From Vogesella urethralis (GTDB lineage Bacteria; Pseudomonadota; Gammaproteobacteria; Burkholderiales; Chromobacteriaceae), in contig NZ_VMDW02000099.1 in assembly GCF_007644045.2 (NCBI RefSeq), forward strand, positions 248,001 through 312,000: a stretch of DNA of 64,000 nt, given 5' to 3'. Shown here piece by piece: positions 1-7,814 of the stretch. Position numbers and translations under genes: made by a program. Positions within the stretch are counted from its first letter, which is position 1. The number at the start of each line of letters is the position of its first letter. The notes under the pieces were generated by a model, which had not been told where the DNA came from, made no database searches, and saw only the letters and a program-made list of their open reading frames with translations.

Positions 1-983
1 GGGAGCTGTACCAGGCCGAGCAGCGTCTGGTGCGCGTGTTCGACGCCGCCGGGGTGAAGATGCGCCTGTTCCACGGCCGGGGCGGTTCGGTTGGCCGCGG
101 CGGTGGCCCATCGTACGAAGCGATCATGGCGCAGCCGGCCGGCACCGTGGTGGGCCGCATCCGCATTACCGAGCAGGGCGAGATCATCACCGCCAAGTTT
201 GCCGACCCTGACAACGCCACCCGCAACCTGGAAGCACTGGTGGCCGCCACGCTGGAAGCCACCCTCAGCCAGGGCAGCCAGCAGGACACCGACGAGAGCG
301 TGCTGGCTGAGCTGTCCGGCCACGCCTACCGTACCTATCGTGCGCTGGTGGAATCGGACGGCTTCATGCAGTACTTCATGGAAGCCACGCCGATCAGCGC
401 CATCGCCAAACTCAACATCGGCAGCCGCCCGGCCTCGCGCAAGGCGCTGGCTAGCATCAAGGACCTGCGCGCCATTCCGTGGGTGTTCTCGTGGTCGCAA
501 TCGCGGGTGATGCTACCGGGCTGGTACGGCTTTGGCAGCGCGGTGTCGGCCTTCCTGGCCGCGCACGGTAACGACGCCGGCCTGGCCCAATTGCAGGCGC
601 TGTACCGCCAGTCGCCGTTCTTCCAGGTGATGCTGTCCAATATGGAACAGGTACTGGCCAAGGCCGACCTGCAGATCGCGCGTCGCTACGCCGCGCTGGT
701 GGGCGACGCGGCGCTGGCCGACCGCCTGTTCGGCGGCCTGCAGGCCGAGTTCGACAAGACGCTGGCCGCGTTCTTCGCCATCACCGGCCAGGACAAGCTG
801 CTGCAGGGCAACCCCACGCTGGCGCGCAGCCTGGATACCCGCCTGCCCTACCTGGACGCGCTGAACCTGCTGCAGGTGAAACTGCTGCAGCGCCTGCGCC
901 AGGAGCCGGACGACGAGGCCGCGCTGTACGCCATCCACCTCACCATCAACGGCATCTCCGCCGGCCTGCGCAACAGCGGCTAA
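1..983 (+). CDS. ppc: Phosphoenolpyruvate carboxylase, C-terminal part
   Basis: PEP carboxylase makes oxaloacetate from PEP and bicarbonate to refill the TCA cycle. The gene is cut by the window edge; reading frame 3 is open from the first bases to the TAA at 981-983. The glycine-rich catalytic loop FHGRGGSVGRGGGPSYEA lies at about bases 69-122 and is diagnostic of the family. The protein ends NGISAGLRNSG; the family C-terminus is usually close to QNTG, so this tail is slightly divergent but in the right place. A terminator follows 20 bases after the stop, and the stop codon overlaps a copy of the 13-bp repeat word of this genome. Confidence 0.97.
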   Translation, partial: ELYQAEQRLVRVFDAAGVKMRLFHGRGGSVGRGGGPSYEAIMAQPAGTVVGRIRITEQGEIITAKFADPDNATRNLEALVAATLEATLSQGSQQDTDESVLAELSGHAYRTYRALVESDGFMQYFMEATPISAIAKLNIGSRPASRKALASIKDLRAIPWVFSWSQSRVMLPGWYGFGSAVSAFLAAHGNDAGLAQLQALYRQSPFFQVMLSNMEQVLAKADLQIARRYAALVGDAALADRLFGGLQAEFDKTLAAFFAITGQDKLLQGNPTLARSLDTRLPYLDALNLLQVKLLQRLRQEPDDEAALYAIHLTINGISAGLRNSG

Positions 984-994
984 GGTTGGCCGCA
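982..994 (+). repeat. AAGGTTGGCCGCA repeat, exact copy
   Basis: Exact copy of the 13-bp word. Its first two bases are the last two of the ppc stop codon, and it precedes the ppc terminator. Confidence 0.85.
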
Positions 995-1004
995 GGGCAA
1001 GAGC

Positions 1005-1036
1005 AAGCCGGTCCGCGTGTGCGGGCCGGCTTTTTT
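1005..1036 (+). terminator. Rho-independent terminator after ppc
   Basis: The arms AAGCCGGTCCGC and GCGGGCCGGCTT (one G-T pair) enclose a GTGT loop and run into six T residues. It lies just downstream of the ppc stop. Confidence 0.85.
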
Positions 1037-1144
1037 GTTGTGCAGGTGGCAGGCTACGGCGCGTTACACGGCGTCACATTTGGCGCCTGTTGGCGGCTGG
1101 CCGGGCTGCGGATAATCGTTGCTTACACAGTGGAGGGCGCAGCG

Positions 1145-1735
1145 ATGAGCGATCACGGCAAGGACATCCAATACCTGGCAGAACACCTGCTGCATACCGG
1201 CGTGGACGGGCTGGCCAACCGCGAATTGCAAGCCTTGATGCGCATCTCGCGCAAGCTGCAGTCGGTGCGGCCGGAGCACGCGCTGCCCGATACCGGCCCG
1301 ACGCTGGGCGAGCGGCTGGCCGACCGCGTGGCCGAGTTCGGCGGCTCGTGGACCTTCATCATGATCTTCGCCGGTTTCCTGTTCTGCTGGGCGTTCATCA
1401 ACAGCGAACTGCTGGGCACCAAGGCGTTCGACCCCTACCCGTACATCTTCCTGAACCTGATGCTGTCGATGCTGGCCGCCATCCAGGCGCCGATCATCAT
1501 GATGTCGCAGAACCGCCAGGCCGCGCGCGACCGCATGACGATGATCCGCGACTTCGAAGTCAACCTGAAGGCCGAGGCGGCGATCGACAGCCTGCACAAG
1601 CGCATGGATCACCTGACCTGGGAAGTGCTGTCCGACCTGGACCTGATCAAGCAGGCGCAGCGCGAGCAATTGCGCCAGGCCAATGGTGCGGTGCCGGACA
1701 GCACGCCAGACCGCCCCGACGCTGGCGCCAGTTAG
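1145..1735 (+). CDS. DUF1003 family membrane protein
   Basis: Small inner-membrane protein of the DUF1003 family, function unknown. The start at 1145 has a GGAGG ribosome site at 1132-1136; a longer upstream open frame lacks one. The 196-residue product has a soluble N-terminus, then FGGSWTFIMIFAGFLFCWAF and a second hydrophobic segment around YIFLNLMLSMLAAIQAPIIM. It continues with the family hallmark MMSQNRQAARDR and a charged C-terminal helix. The stop overlaps by four bases the stop of the convergent DOPA-dioxygenase-like gene. Confidence 0.88.
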   Translation: MSDHGKDIQYLAEHLLHTGVDGLANRELQALMRISRKLQSVRPEHALPDTGPTLGERLADRVAEFGGSWTFIMIFAGFLFCWAFINSELLGTKAFDPYPYIFLNLMLSMLAAIQAPIIMMSQNRQAARDRMTMIRDFEVNLKAEAAIDSLHKRMDHLTWEVLSDLDLIKQAQREQLRQANGAVPDSTPDRPDAGAS

Positions 1736-2067
1736 GCGCCGCGCAGCGTGTGCAGCTTCAGCGGCAGCGGCTCGCCCAGCCAGCGCGCGGCGCTGGTGTG
1801 ACCCACCACTTCGTTGTCCAGCTCCGGGTGCAGCAGCACCGGCAGGCCGTCGCGGTATTGTTCCAGCAAGGCGGTCACCGCCGGCAGCAGCGGCTCGGCA
1901 AAGTCGATCTCGAACATCGGCCGCGTGTGCGGGCCCACTTCGCGCTCGATCAGCCGGCCCAGCCAGCAGCCGGCGGGCAGGCGCGGCACCAGCGTGGCGT
2001 GCAGGGTGGCCGCTTGCGCGGTCTGTTCGGGCAGAAAATAAACGTGGGCGTGGTAAATGGTAGTCAT
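1732..2067 (-). CDS. DOPA 4,5-dioxygenase family protein
   Basis: A 111-residue protein of the compact DOPA 4,5-dioxygenase family, extradiol-type enzymes first known from fungi and plants. The N-terminal YHAHVYF and the central VGPHTRPMFEIDF carry conserved histidines expected to hold metal, and the late HPELDNEVVGHTSAARWLG segment is also typical. The length matches bacterial members. The bacterial substrate is generally unknown, so the name describes the family, not a demonstrated reaction. The start ATG at 2067 has no strong ribosome site. The gene is convergent with the DUF1003 gene. Confidence 0.8.
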   Translation of the reverse strand: MTTIYHAHVYFLPEQTAQAATLHATLVPRLPAGCWLGRLIEREVGPHTRPMFEIDFAEPLLPAVTALLEQYRDGLPVLLHPELDNEVVGHTSAARWLGEPLPLKLHTLRGA

Positions 2068-2119
2068 TGTGTGCGTGTGATGTGAGTTTGGCGCGATGTT
2101 ATCGCACCTTGGCCGGCTT

Positions 2120-2260
2120 TTATAGCAGTGTGCGGCGCACGCGTTCGCGCGCGTCGTCCAGCAGGCGTTGCTGGCGGCAGCCCAGGCTGTCGCCGTGGCA
2201 GCACAGCGTGCGATAGACCGGGGTAAAGCAATAGGCGAATAGGCGGCGTAGCAGTTTCAT
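2120..2260 (-). CDS. Small cysteine-containing hypothetical protein
   Basis: A 46-codon open frame begins MKLLRRLFAYCFTPVYRTLC and ends with TAA at 2120-2122. It has four cysteines (11, 20, 21, 28), a basic amphipathic N-terminus and an Arg/Asp-rich tail. It is too short for most gene finders. It fills the gap between the DOPA-dioxygenase-like gene and the LysR gene, and its third-position GC looks like that of neighbouring genes. No clear ribosome site precedes it and no family is recognised, so coding status is tentative. Confidence 0.4.
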   Translation of the reverse strand: MKLLRRLFAYCFTPVYRTLCCHGDSLGCRQQRLLDDARERVRRTLL

Positions 2261-2354
2261 GGCATGCTCATTGTTGAGTGATTGGCGATGAAGTCAGCTT
2301 AATCAGCCACTTGCTGCCGATAAACCCGTTAACGCTCACCATATTGTCAAGCCA

Positions 2355-3257
2355 ATGAAAACAATGCCGCTGCCGGACGACGTGCTGGTGTTCGAGGCCA
2401 TTGCCCGCCTGGGTAGCCTGACGGCCGCCGCCGAGGCGCTGGGCTGTACCCGCAGCCTGGTCAGCCTGCGGCTGAAGGCACTGGAAAAACAGCTGGGCGC
2501 AGTGCTGGTATTGCGCACCACGCGGCGGCTGGCGCTGACCGAGGCCGGCCAGCAGCTGCTGCCGCACGCCCGCGCCATGCGCGAGGCGCTGGAGCGCATG
2601 CAGCACGCGGTCGATAGCGCCCAGTGTGCGGTGGAAGGCCCGCTGGCGTTGTCCACCTCGGTATCGATGGCGCCGATGCTGGCGCCGTTGCTGGCCGAGC
2701 TGGGGCGGCAACAGCCCGGCTTGCAGCTGCGGCTGGACGTGACCAACCGGGTGCAGGACCCGATCGCCGACGTGCTGGATTTCTGCCTGCGCGCGCGCAA
2801 GGTGCACGACGACTCGCTGGTGGCGCGCCCCGCAGGCTGGGTGGAGGAGGGGCTGTACGCCAGCCCGGCCTTTCTGCAGCAGCAAGGTTGGCCGCAACAC
2901 CCGGACGAGTTGCTGCGCTTTGGCCTGCTGAGCCACGACGATGGCGAGCAGCTGACGCTGGTGCGTGGCGACGACACCTGGGTACTGCAACCGGGCGCGG
3001 CGCGTATCCGCTCCAGTGCCTTCATCGCTTGCCTCAGCATGTGCGTGGCCGGCTACGGTATCAGCGTGCTGCCGCATTACATGGCGGCGCCGGCCTGCCG
3101 TCGTGGCGAGCTGCTGCGGGTGTTGCCGGACTGGCGCGGCGAGCGCTGGCCGGTGTTTCTGGTCTACCCCTACCGCCAGCCGATGCCGCGCAAGTACACG
3201 GTACTGATCGACTTCCTGCTGCCGCGCATCGCCGCCGCGCTGGCCGACCAGGCCTGA
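2355..3257 (+). CDS. LysR family transcriptional regulator
   Basis: A 300-residue LysR-type regulator. Residues 8-65 form the winged helix-turn-helix (FEAIARLGSLTAAAEALGC then SLVSLRLKALEKQLGAVLVL). The rest is a periplasmic-binding-like effector domain, with no obvious clue to the ligand. Start choice is uncertain: ATG at 2355 or 2364 would both keep the DNA-binding domain and neither has a good ribosome site. The downstream RarD-like exporter gene is 83 bases away on the same strand and may be its target. An exact copy of the 13-bp repeat word lies inside the coding sequence at 2884-2896, encoding GlnGlyTrpProGln. Confidence 0.9.
   Translation: MKTMPLPDDVLVFEAIARLGSLTAAAEALGCTRSLVSLRLKALEKQLGAVLVLRTTRRLALTEAGQQLLPHARAMREALERMQHAVDSAQCAVEGPLALSTSVSMAPMLAPLLAELGRQQPGLQLRLDVTNRVQDPIADVLDFCLRARKVHDDSLVARPAGWVEEGLYASPAFLQQQGWPQHPDELLRFGLLSHDDGEQLTLVRGDDTWVLQPGAARIRSSAFIACLSMCVAGYGISVLPHYMAAPACRRGELLRVLPDWRGERWPVFLVYPYRQPMPRKYTVLIDFLLPRIAAALADQA
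2884..2896 (+). repeat. AAGGTTGGCCGCA repeat, exact copy (coding)
   Basis: Exact copy of the 13-bp word within the effector domain of the LysR gene. Confidence 0.8.
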
Positions 3258-3340
3258 ACCGGCGGCGCTGATGGTGGGCGGTGGCTGGCCGCAGGCTGCC
3301 ATTTGCGGCACTATCACCGGGTATTCACTCGGGATTCGAT

Positions 3341-4261
3341 ATGACCACCCCTCAGGCGCCGTCCGGGCGCGGTATTGCGCTGTCGATCAGCGCGTCGCTG
3401 CTGTTTTCGCTGTTGCCGGCTTACGTTACCCAGCTGCGGCCGCTGGATGGCCTGGGCATCTTTGCCTGGCGCATCCTGTGCACGCTGCCGGGGGTGTTGC
3501 TGATCGTGCTGCTTACCGGCAAGCGCCAGGCGTTTGCCGACAGCTGGCAGCGCATGTGGCGGCAGCCGTCGTTGCTGGCCGCGGTGGCCGGCATGGCCGC
3601 GCTGATGGGCGTGCAGCTGTGGCTGTTCCTGTGGGCGCCGCTGCACGGTCAGGTGATGGCGGTGTCGATGGGTTACTTCCTGTCGCCGCTGGTGATGGTG
3701 CTGGTGGGCCGCCTGCTGTACGGCGAACGGCTGTACCGGCTGCAGGCCATTGCCGTCGCCCTCGCCATGCTGGGGGTGCTGCACGAGCTGTGGCTGACGC
3801 GGGCCATCGCCTGGCCCACGCTGCTGGTGGTGTTGGGTTACCCGCCGTACTTCGTGCTGCGGCGCAAGAGCGGGCTGGACCCGGTGTGCGGCTTTGCGCT
3901 GGAAATGGCGCTGATGTTCCCGGTGGCGCTGGCCATGCTGTTGTGGCTGGGGCCGGCCGGCTGGGGCGTACTGGACGAGGCGCGCTTCTGGTGGCTGCTG
4001 CCTGGCCTGGGCCTGCTCAGCTCGGTGGCGCTGCTGTGCAATATTGCCGCCAGCCATCTGCTGCCGATGGGGCTGTGGGGCTTGCTGGGCTATGTGGAGC
4101 CGGCGCTGCTGTTCGTGCTGGCCATCACCGTGCTGGGCGAGCCGCTGGGCGCGGACGGGCTGCTCACCTACGGGCCGATCTGGGGCGCCATCGTACTGAT
4201 CGGCATCCATACCCTGCGCCAGCAACGCAAGCTGGCGCTGTCTGCCAGGAGTGAAGTATGA
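3341..4261 (+). CDS. RarD-like EamA/DMT family transporter
   Basis: Inner-membrane protein of the drug/metabolite transporter superfamily, RarD-like branch, 306 residues. It has about ten hydrophobic segments in two repeated halves, starting with GIALSISASLLFSLLPAYV and ending with a short basic tail. RarD proteins are putative exporters; the substrate is unknown. Start 3341 follows the purine-rich CGGGA and removes an unlikely 20-residue upstream extension. The stop overlaps the start of the next gene in an ATGA arrangement at 4258-4261, so the two are co-translated. Confidence 0.88.
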   Translation: MTTPQAPSGRGIALSISASLLFSLLPAYVTQLRPLDGLGIFAWRILCTLPGVLLIVLLTGKRQAFADSWQRMWRQPSLLAAVAGMAALMGVQLWLFLWAPLHGQVMAVSMGYFLSPLVMVLVGRLLYGERLYRLQAIAVALAMLGVLHELWLTRAIAWPTLLVVLGYPPYFVLRRKSGLDPVCGFALEMALMFPVALAMLLWLGPAGWGVLDEARFWWLLPGLGLLSSVALLCNIAASHLLPMGLWGLLGYVEPALLFVLAITVLGEPLGADGLLTYGPIWGAIVLIGIHTLRQQRKLALSARSEV

Positions 4262-4776
4262 AACGGATTTTGCTGGCGCTGGCCACGGTGGCCACGACGT
4301 TGGCCGCCACCGCGCAAACCACGATGTCGGTACCGGTGCGCCAGGGCTGGTTTGACGGCCAGCCGGTGTGGTACCTCACCACCGACGCTTCGCGCGCCGA
4401 CGCCGCCATCGACAACGCGGCCAACCTGGTGCCCCGCTTGGCCAATGCGCTGCCCTTGAGCCGGCAGGCGCCCAACCCTCGCTCGGTGCTGGACCGCATC
4501 TACAAGTTTGCCGCCCAGCCCAGCGTGTTGCCGTCGGTGCCGCAGCCTGTGGGTGCGGCCAACCGTGACCGCGCCTATTCGCCGCTGTGGGACGTGATCA
4601 TGGTGCACTGGCAGCCGGGCCGTACCGTGCGCGAGTTGCGCTCGGTAGATGAGGTGCTGGCGGCAGAGGACGCTGGCGACGTGCGGCTGCAGCCGCTGGA
4701 CCTGGTGGTGAACTGCCCGGTGCTGCAGGTTGGCCGCCAGGCGCTGCCGGGGGTGACGCCGCTGCCGTTGCCATGA
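4258..4776 (+). CDS. Hypothetical exported protein
   Basis: A 172-residue protein with an N-terminal signal peptide (MKRILLALATVATTLAATAQ, cleavage near residue 19). The mature part holds RQGWFDGQPVWYLTTDASRA near its start and YSPLWDVIMVHW in the middle. Similar short exported proteins are scattered in proteobacteria, but I cannot name a function. It is translationally coupled to the RarD-like transporter by a four-base overlap, which suggests a shared physiological role in the envelope. The inverted repeat at 4776-4800 follows the stop directly. Confidence 0.75.
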   Translation: MKRILLALATVATTLAATAQTTMSVPVRQGWFDGQPVWYLTTDASRADAAIDNAANLVPRLANALPLSRQAPNPRSVLDRIYKFAAQPSVLPSVPQPVGAANRDRAYSPLWDVIMVHWQPGRTVRELRSVDEVLAAEDAGDVRLQPLDLVVNCPVLQVGRQALPGVTPLPLP

Positions 4777-4800
4777 AAAAAGCCCGGCACAAGGCCGGGC
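4776..4800 (-). terminator. Terminator for the TonB receptor gene
   Basis: GCCCGGC and GCCGGGC arms around a five-base loop are followed, read on the minus strand, by a run of six T. It ends the minus-strand TonB receptor transcript. Read on the plus strand there is no T run. Confidence 0.75.
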
Positions 4801-4825
4801 GGGTGTTGTCGGCTGGCCGCTGCGG

Positions 4826-7000
4826 CTAGAAGCGGTGCCCTACGCTGAGCTTGAGGTTGCGCCCCGGTGCGTACACCGCTTCGCTCATATACGGCTGGTA
4901 GCTGCGGTTGAACACGTTGTCGATGCTGAGGTCGGCAAAGTTGTCTTTCAAAGCGCCTTGCCCCTGCCAGCGCGCAAACACGCTGTGCACGCTGTAACCC
5001 AGCGAGGTGGGCAGGGCGTAGCTGGCGACCTGGTCGTTCGGCTCGCGGTCCTGCTTGCGCACGAACTTGCCCTGCCAGCCGATGGCCAGCCCCAGCGCCG
5101 GCAGCTTGCCGCCGACGGTCAGTACCGCCTTGCGCGGGCTGACGTCGCTGACCGGCTGGTTCTGGCCCCACGGGTTGCGCACCGAGCCGGTGTGCTGGCC
5201 GCGCATCCAGCTGAGCGCGGCGCTGGCAAACAGGCTGCGGCTGTCGTAATGCAGTTCCAGCTCCAGCCCTTCGGTACGGTAGCCGGGCAGGTTGCGGTAG
5301 AACGATTGCTTGCCGGGGTTGGCGGTGCCGGGTTCGTACATGACGCCAAAGCGCTTGTGGATATTGTCGTGCACGATGTTGCGGTAGGCGGTAACGGTGC
5401 CGACCAGGCTGTCGTCACGGCTGAACAGGCCTTGTTCTTCCAGTTTCAGGCCGCCACGCAGGGCGGTCAGCCGCTCTTTGCGTAGCCCGCGGCTGCTCTT
5501 CGGCGCACTGCTGGCGGCGCTTTGCACTTCGTACTGCTCGTCGATGACCGGGGCGCGCCAGGTATGGCCGGCGTCGGCAAACAGGCTGAGGTTGCGTAGC
5601 GCTTGCAGGCTCAGCGCCAGGTGCTTGCTCCAGCCGCTGTAGCTGACGGCACGGTAATCGTGGCCGGCTTGCGGGTCGTTGTAGCGCGGTGCCAGGTTGG
5701 GCACGCCTTCGTTGTCTACCTTGTCGTAGCGCAGGCCGGGGGTGACGCTAAGCGGGCCGTACTGCAGCTGGTATTCGGCGTAACCGCCCAGTGTGTCCTG
5801 GAAGCCGGACGGCATGTAGTAGGGCTGCATCCAGCCGTAGTTGTAGCTGGCGTCGGTGCTGCGGTTGCGCAGGTACATCAGCGTGTCGCGGCGCTGGCGG
5901 TGGCTTTGCACGCCGACGGCCAGTTGCTGCGGCATCGTGTCGCTGCCCAGCTGCGCGGTATTGCTCAGCTCGAACTGCTCGTCGCGGTAGGCGGTGTGGC
6001 TCTGGTGGCCCAGGCTGGCGGCAAAGTCGCTGCTGACGCTATCGGGGCGGCGGTCGTCCTGCCGGCTGGCCGAACGGCTATAGCGCAGGTTCAGCGCCAG
6101 CCACGGCAGCTCGGCCGGCGCGTACTGCCATTGTGCCACCCGCGTTTCGTCGCGCTGCTCGCGCCACAGCACCTTGCGGCGCCAGGCTTCTTCCAGGCCG
6201 TAGCGATTGATGTCGGCCTGCGTCGGCGCCGGGATGTCGTCGCGCTTGGCGGCAAACGGCGACCATTCGGCGCTGTTGCTGTCTATCATCGACAGCGTCA
6301 GCCGGCTTTCGCCCAGCGGCAGCGCCAGCTTCAGCAGCGTGGATTCGCTGTTGGTGGCGGAAAACGGGTAGGCGGTGCCGTCGGCGCGGCGCTGGTTGTT
6401 GCCGTCGCGGCGTGTCAGCGAGGCCAGCAGCTCGACCGGCAGCGCTGCTTGGCCGCGGGCAAACACGGTAGCGCTGCCCACGTGCTGGCCGTCGTTGTTG
6501 TGGCGGCCGAACTTCAGCAGGCCGCCAACGTGTTCGCCGGGGCGCAGCAGGTCGCGTGCGTCCTTGCTCTCGACGCGGATGGTGCCGCCAAAGCCGCCGT
6601 TACCGTAGCGCACCGAGTGCGCGCCCTTGTCCACGTTGATCTGTTTGATCAGCTCCGGTTCGATGAACAGCGAGCCCTGCCGGTATTTCTCGAAGCCCTT
6701 GTTGGCGCCATCCAGCTGCACCCGTACGTCTTCGGTATCGCCAAAGCCCCAGATGTTCAGCGACTGCCCGCCGGGGCGCGAATTGCCGTTCAGGTCCACG
6801 CCGGGCAGGTTGTCCAGCAGGTGCGGCACGCTGATGGCCTGCTGGCTGTCGATTTCGTCCGGGGTGATGCTGGTTTTGCCCGGCGACAGCGGCCGCACGG
6901 CGGTAACGGTGACGGTAGGGAGTGTCGTGGTCTGGCTATCTGCCAGCGAGGAAGTGGCGTGAACTGCCAGCAGGATGGGCAGGGTGTAGCGCGTGTACAT
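4826..7000 (-). CDS. TonB-dependent receptor, heme/hemoglobin type
   Basis: Outer-membrane receptor of 724 residues. Order of parts: a signal peptide (residues 1-20), a TonB-box-like TLPTVTVTA just after it, a plug domain (about 45-160, with LDNLPGVDLNG and GNGGFGGTIRVESKDA), then a 22-strand barrel ending in aromatic F (LKLSVGHRF). LFADAGHTWRAPVIDEQYE is the conserved segment seen in hemoglobin/transferrin/lactoferrin-type receptors, so heme or heme-protein uptake is the best guess. A strong Fur-box match and a TATAAT lie immediately upstream, which supports iron regulation. No TonB/ExbBD or heme ABC genes are in this window. Confidence 0.92.
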   Translation of the reverse strand: MYTRYTLPILLAVHATSSLADSQTTTLPTVTVTAVRPLSPGKTSITPDEIDSQQAISVPHLLDNLPGVDLNGNSRPGGQSLNIWGFGDTEDVRVQLDGANKGFEKYRQGSLFIEPELIKQINVDKGAHSVRYGNGGFGGTIRVESKDARDLLRPGEHVGGLLKFGRHNNDGQHVGSATVFARGQAALPVELLASLTRRDGNNQRRADGTAYPFSATNSESTLLKLALPLGESRLTLSMIDSNSAEWSPFAAKRDDIPAPTQADINRYGLEEAWRRKVLWREQRDETRVAQWQYAPAELPWLALNLRYSRSASRQDDRRPDSVSSDFAASLGHQSHTAYRDEQFELSNTAQLGSDTMPQQLAVGVQSHRQRRDTLMYLRNRSTDASYNYGWMQPYYMPSGFQDTLGGYAEYQLQYGPLSVTPGLRYDKVDNEGVPNLAPRYNDPQAGHDYRAVSYSGWSKHLALSLQALRNLSLFADAGHTWRAPVIDEQYEVQSAASSAPKSSRGLRKERLTALRGGLKLEEQGLFSRDDSLVGTVTAYRNIVHDNIHKRFGVMYEPGTANPGKQSFYRNLPGYRTEGLELELHYDSRSLFASAALSWMRGQHTGSVRNPWGQNQPVSDVSPRKAVLTVGGKLPALGLAIGWQGKFVRKQDREPNDQVASYALPTSLGYSVHSVFARWQGQGALKDNFADLSIDNVFNRSYQPYMSEAVYAPGRNLKLSVGHRF

Positions 7001-7019
7001 GATTTGTTGTGTTTGTTTT

Positions 7020-7044
7020 GCAATTGATAATCATTTTTATTATA
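7020..7044 (-). promoter_or_regulatory. Fur box and -10 element for the TonB receptor
   Basis: Bases 7020-7038 match the 19-bp Fur consensus GATAATGATAATCATTATC at 14 positions, with the core TGATAATCAT intact. On the minus strand a perfect TATAAT (7039-7044) abuts it, so bound Fur would block the promoter. The receptor ATG is 20 bases downstream of the box. Confidence 0.8.
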
Positions 7045-7106
7045 AAAGCAAAACAATCGCTTGATCAAACCATGATGCGGCCGGCATGGGCGCCAGGCAC
7101 CAGGCG

Positions 7107-7131
7107 CAAAAAAACCCGGCACAGGGCCGGG
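7107..7131 (-). terminator. Terminator for the small exported protein gene
   Basis: CCCGGC/GCCGGG stem with a five-base loop, followed on the minus strand by seven T. It lies about 30 bases past the stop of the 7163-7366 gene. Confidence 0.75.
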
Positions 7132-7162
7132 CGGGAAGTAGAGACGAGTTGTCTACACAGGA

Positions 7163-7366
7163 TTACTTGGCAGCGGACGCCGCTTTTTTGGCAGCGTGCT
7201 TGTGATGTTCTTGCTTGTGGGCGGCCTTTTTGGCGTGCTCGGCGTGTTTGGCCGGGGCAGATTTGGCGGCCGGGGCGCTGGCCGGGGCTTTGGCGTCGGC
7301 GGCAAAGCCGGCAGCGGAAGTGAGGGCCAGGGCGGCGGCAACGGTGATGGCAGTCAGCTTTTTCAT
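7163..7366 (-). CDS. Small exported Ala/Lys/His-rich protein A
   Basis: A 67-residue protein with a clean signal peptide (MKKLTAITVAAALALTSAAG, cleavage near FAA at 23) and a low-complexity mature part of about 44 residues. The mature part is built from Ala, Lys, Pro and His: APASAPAAKSAPAKHAEHAK, then a KQEHHKHAAKK cluster. Start 7366 follows a good AAAGGA site. It is a paralogue of the gene immediately upstream (7413-7604). The pattern recalls acid-shock/Asr-like or other cationic periplasmic proteins; function is not established. The extra histidines relative to its twin suggest possible metal or proton binding (inference). Confidence 0.8.
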   Translation of the reverse strand: MKKLTAITVAAALALTSAAGFAADAKAPASAPAAKSAPAKHAEHAKKAAHKQEHHKHAAKKAASAAK

Positions 7367-7412
7367 GGTCGGTATCCTTTGCTTGCGAAGACGGTAGCGG
7401 TATCAGGCGGGC

Positions 7413-7604
7413 TTACTTGGCGGCAGAAGCGGCTTTTTTGCTGCTGTGCTGCTTGTGTACGGCTTTCTTGGCGTGCTCGGCCTTTTTGGCCGGAGCCGCT
7501 TTGGCAGCCGGGGCGCTGGCCGGGGTCTTGGCGTCGGCGGCAAAGCCGGCAACGGAGGTCAGGGCCAGGGTGGCAGCGACGGCCAGGGTGGTCAGTTTTT
7601 TCAT
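7413..7604 (-). CDS. Small exported Ala/Lys-rich protein B
   Basis: A 63-residue twin of the next gene, with the same signal peptide design (MKKLTTLAVAATLALTSVAG) and the same cationic tail ending KKAASAAK. It has fewer histidines: VHKQHSS replaces AHKQEHHKHA. I chose 7604 because AAGGA sits seven bases before it; an ATG three bases earlier is also possible. A longer in-frame extension to 7766 has no signal-peptide logic. The 46-base gap to protein A has no terminator, so both may share a transcript. Tandem duplication followed by divergence of the His-rich segment is the simplest history. Confidence 0.78.
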   Translation of the reverse strand: MKKLTTLAVAATLALTSVAGFAADAKTPASAPAAKAAPAKKAEHAKKAVHKQHSSKKAASAAK

Positions 7605-7814
7605 CATCCATTCCTTTGCGTGGAGAGGAAGCCACACCATGCGGCGTTTCCATGAGCTGCATGGTAGGCCCGACCGCACCGGCCGTCTGTTAGCCTGCTG
7701 TTGCGTGATGTATCGGGCTGCAAGCAGACGGATACACCCTGTTACCTGCCGCGGCGTGTTTGTCATCGATAGCGGTGATGGCGGGCGGCTGCCGCAGGAA
7801 AACCGTGTAAGTTG

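Noticed and set aside
3941-4041. A start-to-stop minus-strand frame within the RarD-like gene
   Set aside because: Shadow of a coding membrane protein gene; composition follows the complementary codons.
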